Source: Methylophilales bacterium
Lineage (GTDB): Bacteria; Pseudomonadota; Gammaproteobacteria; Burkholderiales; Methylophilaceae
Length of the DNA: 40,542 bases
NCBI GenBank assembly: GCA_021414145.1
Contig: JAIOOY010000008.1
Span: forward strand, 1 to 40,542
Reading direction: 5' to 3'
The position numbers were made by a program, and so were the translations under genes. Of the stretch, positions 35,373 to 40,542 are shown piece by piece (the first letter of the stretch is position 1; every line of letters begins with the position of its first letter). A model generated the notes under the pieces. It saw only the letters and a program-made list of their open reading frames with translations. It had not been told where the DNA came from and ran no database searches.

Positions 35373-36545
35373 GTGAATCGCGGTTTTTACACCATCCTCG
35401 CGGCTCAATTCCTCTCCGCCTTGGCTGACAACGCGCTGCTGTTTGCAGCTATTGCGCTGTTACAAGAAATTTCCGCTCCCGCTTGGCACACCCCCCTGCT
35501 ACAGATGTTTTTCATCATCGCCTATATCATATTGGCACCCTTTGTCGGCTCATTCGCCGATGCCCTGCCCAAAGGGCGCGTGATGTTTATTTCCAACGCA
35601 ATCAAGTTCGTTGGTTGCCTTGCCATGTGGGCGGGTCTGCAACCCTTATACGCTTATGGCATAGTAGGTATTGGTGCAGCGGCATATTCTCCGGCTAAAT
35701 ATGGAATTCTGACCGAAATTTTACCTCCTGATTTACTAGTGAAGGCCAATGGATGGATGGAAGGCACTACTGTCGCCGCGATTATTCTAGGTGCCATATT
35801 AGGCGGCCAACTGGCCAGCATCAGTCCTCACGTTGCCTTGCTCGCTATCGTGGGGCTGTATTTGGCAGCCGCTGGATTTAATCTGTATATCCCCAAGCTG
35901 GCCATAGATCACAAGGTGGCAGAGCGTAATCCATTCTATTTAATACGCGACTTCTGGGTCTCTTTCACCACTTTGTGGCGGGACGAACAAGGCCAAGTCT
36001 CATTGGCTGTTACCACACTGTTTTGGGGTGCAGGAGCCACTATGCGCCTAGTCGTCATAGCCTGGGCAGCGGCCGCATTAAATTTTGGCTTGGAACATGC
36101 CACACAGCTGACTGCAACTGTTGCCTTAGGCATTGCCTTTGGTGCGGTATTTGCCGCGCGTTATGTCAAGCTTGAGGAATCAGTAAAAGTTTTACCAGCG
36201 GGCATAGCTATGGGAGTTCTGGTGATGAGCATGGTATTTTTGCGCGACTGGCATATCGCCGCGTTGATCTTATTTATGGTAGGTGCGCTTTCCGGCTATT
36301 TTGTGGTACCTCTCAATGCCTTGTTACAACACCGCGGGCATTTATTGATAGGCGCTGGACACTCTATCGCGGTGCAAAACTTCAATGAGAACATCGGCAT
36401 CTTACTGATGACACTACTTTATACTTTAATGGTCAGAGCAGAATTCCCCGTTTTCTGGACAGTGGTCATATTTGGTGCGTTTGTGAGCCTGACCATGACC
36501 GGCATCTATCTACGTTACCGTAAATTACCCGCGAATATATCCTAG
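35373..36545 (+). CDS. lplT: lysophospholipid transporter LplT-like MFS protein
   Basis: FYTILAAQFLSALADNALLFAAIALL, AYSPAKYGILTEILPPDLLVKANGWMEGTTVAAIILG, NALLQHRGHLLIGAGHSIAVQNFNEN. Confidence 0.92.
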   Translation: MNRGFYTILAAQFLSALADNALLFAAIALLQEISAPAWHTPLLQMFFIIAYIILAPFVGSFADALPKGRVMFISNAIKFVGCLAMWAGLQPLYAYGIVGIGAAAYSPAKYGILTEILPPDLLVKANGWMEGTTVAAIILGAILGGQLASISPHVALLAIVGLYLAAAGFNLYIPKLAIDHKVAERNPFYLIRDFWVSFTTLWRDEQGQVSLAVTTLFWGAGATMRLVVIAWAAAALNFGLEHATQLTATVALGIAFGAVFAARYVKLEESVKVLPAGIAMGVLVMSMVFLRDWHIAALILFMVGALSGYFVVPLNALLQHRGHLLIGAGHSIAVQNFNENIGILLMTLLYTLMVRAEFPVFWTVVIFGAFVSLTMTGIYLRYRKLPANIS

Positions 36546-37888
36546 TGCAGCTTGACGTGAGGAGATGTACGTCGTGTGATTATTCTCGCAATAGTGTCCA
36601 ATATAACCTTGCTCAGTCCGTGCAGAGCGTAAAGATGCATTTTGTATAGCATCCGGTACATAAAGCCAGCAAAAGTACCCTGAATAAACAATGCACCCCC
36701 TGTCAACCCACCCATCAAATTGCCTACCGTACTATATTTACCGAGATTGACCAAAGATCCGAAATCCCGATAGATATATTCCGGAAGCTTTGTTTCACCT
36801 TTCACCCGTAGCTTGAAAGATTTTAATAACATCGATGCTTGCTGATGGGCTGATTGCGCTCGCGGTGGCACCAGCATGTCACGACCAAGTGCATCTTTGT
36901 GCCCATTCCAAACGCAAGCTGCGCAATCCCCTAAGGCAAAGATATTGTCATCTCGCGTGGTTTGCAAGGTTGGTTTGACCATCAACTGGTTAGCCCAATT
37001 GGTTTCCAGTCCATCGATATCTTTCAGAAAATCTGGGGCTTTAATGCCGGCAGCCCACACAACCAGAGCAGCAGGAACCAGACGGCCACTTTCGGTGTGC
37101 ACTCCTTTCGAATCAACGCGAGTGACTTTTTCTCCTAGTTCCAGCTGGACGTCGAGCTTTCTGAGTTGTTTCTGTACTTCAAGAGAAATATCTTCGGGCA
37201 AAGCTGGTAGTACCCTAGGAGCCGCCTCGATAATGCTCAGCTTGACATCACGGTCAGGGTCAACGTTGTCTAGGCCATAGGCCGCTAGCTGTCTTGTTGT
37301 ATTATGTAGCTCCGCAGCCAGTTCTACACCGGTTGCACCACCTCCGATGATGGCAACATTCAGATGCCCCTGGTTAGTCACCCCCACTTGCGTGCGGATA
37401 CAGGCATTAACCAGCTTGCGATGGAACATAGCTGCCTCAGATTGTGTATCAAGTGATACCGCAAACTCTTGTACTCCCGGGATGCCGAAATCGTTGGAGA
37501 CACTACCTATGGCAATAACCAACGTGTCATAGTGGATATTCCGAATGGGAATCAGCACTTTTCCATCATCGTCAAAAGTAGGCGAAACACGTATTTGCTG
37601 GTTTTTTCTGTCTATGCCCTCAAGTGCTCCGAGGCGGAAATTGAAATGATGCCAGTGAGCCTGCGCAATGTAATCCAGCTCATGTTGATCTAGATCCATG
37701 CTGCCCGCTGCGACCTCGTGTAGCAAAGGTTTCCACAAATGGGTTGGGTACTTGTCAACAAGGGTCACCATCGCCTTGCCACGTTTACCTAATGTATTTC
37801 CCAAACGAGTTGCCAGTTCTAGGCCACCAGCCCCGCCGCCGACCACTACAATTTTATGTAGGGATTCAGTATTTTTATCAATAGTCAT
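36542..37888 (-). CDS. type II NADH dehydrogenase (NDH-2-like NAD(P)/FAD oxidoreductase)
   Basis: KIVVVGGGAGGLELATRLG, TLVDKYPTHLWKPLLHEVAAG, VAIIGGGATGVELAAEL, FALGDCAACVW, PPRAQSAHQQA. Confidence 0.9.
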   Translation of the reverse strand: MTIDKNTESLHKIVVVGGGAGGLELATRLGNTLGKRGKAMVTLVDKYPTHLWKPLLHEVAAGSMDLDQHELDYIAQAHWHHFNFRLGALEGIDRKNQQIRVSPTFDDDGKVLIPIRNIHYDTLVIAIGSVSNDFGIPGVQEFAVSLDTQSEAAMFHRKLVNACIRTQVGVTNQGHLNVAIIGGGATGVELAAELHNTTRQLAAYGLDNVDPDRDVKLSIIEAAPRVLPALPEDISLEVQKQLRKLDVQLELGEKVTRVDSKGVHTESGRLVPAALVVWAAGIKAPDFLKDIDGLETNWANQLMVKPTLQTTRDDNIFALGDCAACVWNGHKDALGRDMLVPPRAQSAHQQASMLLKSFKLRVKGETKLPEYIYRDFGSLVNLGKYSTVGNLMGGLTGGALFIQGTFAGFMYRMLYKMHLYALHGLSKVILDTIARIITRRTSPHVKLH

Positions 37889-37935
37889 TCAGTATTTTTC
37901 TCATTCCCTGTTATCAGTAGCGCACACCAAAAAAT

Positions 37936-37967
37936 AAGAAAGCGGCCATCGCTCACACAATGACCGC
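37936..37967 (-). terminator. rho-independent terminator after the lipoprotein cytochrome c gene
   Basis: Minus strand GCGGTCATTG-TGTGAG-CGATGGCCGC-TTTCTTATTTTTT; 10-bp stem including G·U pairs. Confidence 0.8.
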
Positions 37968-37988
37968 CAACTTGTATTGTTAACCGCG

Positions 37989-38582
37989 TTATTTTAACCA
38001 GGTTTTCTCGCCATCGCCTTTATATTCGGTACGAATATAAGCAATCACCTTCAAAATATCATCCGTGGATAAGCCGTCACCGGTGTGGTCTGGAAGCTGA
38101 ACATGCCAGATAAACATGGTGCCGCCTGATGTTCCAGGAGTGCCTCCAGCGATAGTCTCAAACATACCCTTATCGGTAGCATTCTTGGCGTAGACCCACT
38201 TTTGATCAAATGCGCCTTGACCACCCTGAGTATTTTTGCTCAAAGAAGGTGCCATGATGCCTTCCAACTTGCCACCGTGGCAACCCATGCAGTTGTTAAA
38301 GGTAAATACTTTTCTACCCGCTTTTGCTGCCTCAGCATCTGCTGCATATACTTTGGTGTATGGGTTTACGCAAGTTGCGAGAAATTCCTTCGCTTGCGGC
38401 GTATCTTTATCGGATACCTTTATGGCTAAAGGGCTATCATCTTTAGTGGAGACTAGCTTGCACTCCCCAGAAGTGCTCGCTGATTTGGCTTCACCCCCCG
38501 CAACAGAACCTTCGCCGCCTTTGCTACAAGCAGTGAGTGCTGCGAGTACCAGAGTCAATACGATGAATTTGATGTATTGCAT
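37989..38582 (-). CDS. lipoprotein class I cytochrome c, paralog of XoxG/cytochrome cL
   Basis: Lipobox LTACSKGG after a TM-like signal; NNCMGCHGGKLEGIMAPSLSK heme motif; near-identical C-terminus to the upstream cytochrome. Confidence 0.9.
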   Translation of the reverse strand: MQYIKFIVLTLVLAALTACSKGGEGSVAGGEAKSASTSGECKLVSTKDDSPLAIKVSDKDTPQAKEFLATCVNPYTKVYAADAEAAKAGRKVFTFNNCMGCHGGKLEGIMAPSLSKNTQGGQGAFDQKWVYAKNATDKGMFETIAGGTPGTSGGTMFIWHVQLPDHTGDGLSTDDILKVIAYIRTEYKGDGEKTWLK

Positions 38583-38636
38583 ATTATTTCCCCCTAGAAA
38601 TTAGCTTTAAGCTTTATAAATTCTTGTCTGCAAACA

Positions 38637-38667
38637 AGAAAGCGGCCATTGCTCGCACAATGACCGC
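38637..38667 (-). terminator. rho-independent terminator after the soluble cytochrome c gene (repeat of the 37936-37967 element)
   Basis: Minus strand GCGGTCATTG-TGCGAG-CAATGGCCGC-TTTCTTG; same sequence family as the element after the neighbouring cytochrome. Confidence 0.78.
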
Positions 38668-38690
38668 TTACTTAATTATAACTACCAGCG

Positions 38691-39254
38691 TTATTTCAAC
38701 CAAGTCTTTTCGCCATCACCATGGTATTCACTACGAATATAGGCAATCAGCTTTAATATCTCATCTGTGGTTAAACCGTCACCAGTGTGGTCTGGTAACT
38801 GATTGTGCCAGATAAACATTGTGCCACCAGAAGCACCTGGAGTACCACCTGCGATGGTTTCGAACATGCCCTTATCAGTAGCATTTTTTGCATAAACCCA
38901 TTTTGTATCGAATGCGCCTTGGCCACCAAATTTACTCAGCGACGGTGCCATAATCCCTTCTAACTTACCGCCATGGCAACCAGAACAGCCGTTATAACCA
39001 AATAGCTTTTTGCCTCCGGGTTTAATCAAAGATGGGTCTTTTGCATAAGCTTTTGTATAAGGGTTAACGCATGTTTCCAGAAACTCTTTCGCTTCTGCGC
39101 TATCGGTATCGGTAACCTTAATGGCTAACGGACTACCATCTTTGGTGGACTCCAATTTGCATTCTGCGGCAGCATTACCACTGAACACCATTGCGCCACT
39201 TATCACCAAGGCTGACAAAATCAACCGAGCCTGCACTAATTTGTTACTAATCAT
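38691..39254 (-). CDS. xoxG: periplasmic cytochrome c, XoxG/cytochrome cL-type
   Basis: Cleavable signal peptide ...VFSGNAAAECK; GYNGCSGCHGGKLEGIMAPSLSK; directly downstream of xoxJ and xoxF. Confidence 0.85.
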   Translation of the reverse strand: MISNKLVQARLILSALVISGAMVFSGNAAAECKLESTKDGSPLAIKVTDTDSAEAKEFLETCVNPYTKAYAKDPSLIKPGGKKLFGYNGCSGCHGGKLEGIMAPSLSKFGGQGAFDTKWVYAKNATDKGMFETIAGGTPGASGGTMFIWHNQLPDHTGDGLTTDEILKLIAYIRSEYHGDGEKTWLK

Positions 39255-39353
39255 GTCCTCTCCTCGTTTTGGGTTACTTCACATAATAAGCGGCTCAATG
39301 AACCACTATTTCACAACGAACTACCACCAGCTTGGTTGACAAGCTGGTGTCCG

Positions 39354-40271
39354 TTATTCGGTTTTTGGGATAGCTTCTCCACGTGATTCGTGTTGATCTT
39401 TTTTATAGACCTTCTCTACACTGTCACCTTCAACTACGGGTACATGAGGAATTCCATAATCATCCAGAATCTTCAAAATATCCGCTTGACGGCGGTCAAG
39501 TGCACCTTGAATCATCGCCATGCGTTCCTTGTCTTTTTTACGTACCGCTACTGAGATATTCCAGAACTCCTTACCTTTTGCATTCTTATTTTCATACTCT
39601 GGAATTTGCACAACGGTCAAAGGAATCTTGGCTTGCTTCGCATAATAACCCCCGATAGGTCCCCACACAATCGCCACATCAATGTCGCCCTTAACCAAGT
39701 CGTCAATCAAGAAACTGGCGGGCAAATTCAAATCACGCTGCATACGATATGGCCTGGAGTTCTCCATCAGACCATGATCAGCCAAAGGTCTAGTCGCTGG
39801 GCTTTCCTGAATAATGCCGATGAGACCTTTGTGTAAATCTTGGGAATCCCAATCCTTGATGTCGTAGCCACTATCTTTTCTAAACACAAACACATGTCCA
39901 GAACGATAATAAGGTTTAGACGTAAGCAATGCATCATTATCTGAGGTGGTGCTCATGATCACGTCACAACGATGTGCATTCAACGTATTACGTATGAATC
40001 CCATACGATCAAACCAAAACTGATAAGTCAGTTTTTTTCCTAAATCTTTTGCAATCAGTTCTGCAATTTTATTTTCAAAACCTTCTCGTTCTTTGTTGGA
40101 ATACGGCAGGTTGGCCGGATCGGCACACACCTTAAATTCAGTTGGGTCGTCAACACGTGTAGCTTCACCGCCTCGCCCAGAATTAAGATCAAAATCCAGT
40201 CCATCTTCAGCAAACGCCACGTTCACGGTGAGCAACAGCAGCAACAGAGTTACATTAATTTTCTTTAACAT
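39354..40271 (-). CDS. xoxJ: XoxJ/MoxJ-like periplasmic substrate-binding protein (quinoprotein dehydrogenase-associated)
   Basis: FKVCADPANLPYSNKEREGFENKIAELIAKDLGKKLTYQFWFDRMGFIRNTLNAHRCDVIMSTTSDNDALLTSKPYYRSGHVFVFR. ATG at 40271 fits the AAGGA RBS; the ORF-track start at 40316 is probably too early. Confidence 0.9.
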   Translation of the reverse strand: MLKKINVTLLLLLLTVNVAFAEDGLDFDLNSGRGGEATRVDDPTEFKVCADPANLPYSNKEREGFENKIAELIAKDLGKKLTYQFWFDRMGFIRNTLNAHRCDVIMSTTSDNDALLTSKPYYRSGHVFVFRKDSGYDIKDWDSQDLHKGLIGIIQESPATRPLADHGLMENSRPYRMQRDLNLPASFLIDDLVKGDIDVAIVWGPIGGYYAKQAKIPLTVVQIPEYENKNAKGKEFWNISVAVRKKDKERMAMIQGALDRRQADILKILDDYGIPHVPVVEGDSVEKVYKKDQHESRGEAIPKTE

Positions 40272-40321
40272 TTTCATTCCTTCGTCGTTAATGAGTCGCA
40301 CATTTACCCAGCACATATAAA

Positions 40322-40347
40322 AAGCACCCCGCCGAAGCGGGGTGCTT
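40322..40347 (-). terminator. strong rho-independent terminator downstream of xoxF
   Basis: Minus strand AAGCACCCCGC-TTCG-GCGGGGTGCTT-TTTATATG: perfect 11-bp stem with C(UUCG)G tetraloop and T-tract. Confidence 0.93.
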
Positions 40348-40403
40348 GTGTGACAACACTAACTTACGGTTAGTTCTGCTACTTGTAGTCTTGCGACTTC
40401 AAA

Positions 40404-40542
40404 TTACAGAGAGAACACGGTCAGTGCACCGCCGCCAGGAGCAGCGTTGTACTTCGTCAGTTCTGCATAACCACCAGCAGCGCCAAGAGCGTCTGTTGGG
40501 TTAGTCATACCAAGGTTCATCGCCACGCCAGCCCAACCGCCG
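40404..40542 (-). CDS. xoxF: PQQ-dependent methanol/alcohol dehydrogenase XoxF-like, C-terminal end only (runs off window)
   Basis: My translation of the minus strand: GGWAGVAMNLGMTNPTDALGAAGGYAELTKYNAAPGGGALTVFSL*. GGWAGV...LTVF is characteristic of the quinoprotein MDH C-terminus. Not in the ORF track because it is truncated. Confidence 0.88.
   Translation of the reverse strand, partial: GGWAGVAMNLGMTNPTDALGAAGGYAELTKYNAAPGGGALTVFSL

Overview
The window looks like a chromosomal segment from a betaproteobacterium, probably a Nitrosomonadales-type methylotroph; this is inferred from gene content only. It is densely coded, with no CRISPR arrays, mobile elements, rRNAs or tRNAs that I could see. 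The left half is mostly housekeeping: ntrY/ntrX, DUF4390, rsmB, fmt, def, dprA, smg, fliW, then a SAM-cycle block (metK, HD-GYP, ahcY, metF) with a recognisable SAH riboswitch upstream of ahcY, then an acyltransferase, dapF, DUF484 and xerC. The middle is a molybdenum/tungsten block: tupABC with an oxyanion-type porin, a ModE-like regulator lacking a molbindin domain, moaA, fdhD, mobA, mobB and moeA, followed by flhB-flhA. The right part holds a fused SoxYZ-like carrier, a cytochrome b561 and a secreted metallo-beta-lactamase-fold protein. These resemble the poorly understood 'quinoprotein dehydrogenase-associated' relay set. After these come tonB, an orphan histidine kinase, bcp, phoH, lplT and NDH-2. 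At the right edge are two tandem cytochromes c of the XoxG/cL type (one lipoprotein, one soluble), xoxJ, and the last 45 codons of a PQQ alcohol dehydrogenase (xoxF-like). The items most worth following up are the SoxYZ/MBL relay near the xox cluster, the duplicated cytochrome-plus-terminator unit, the porin in the tungstate-uptake operon, the SAH riboswitch, and an NtrX whose AAA+ domain is degenerate.
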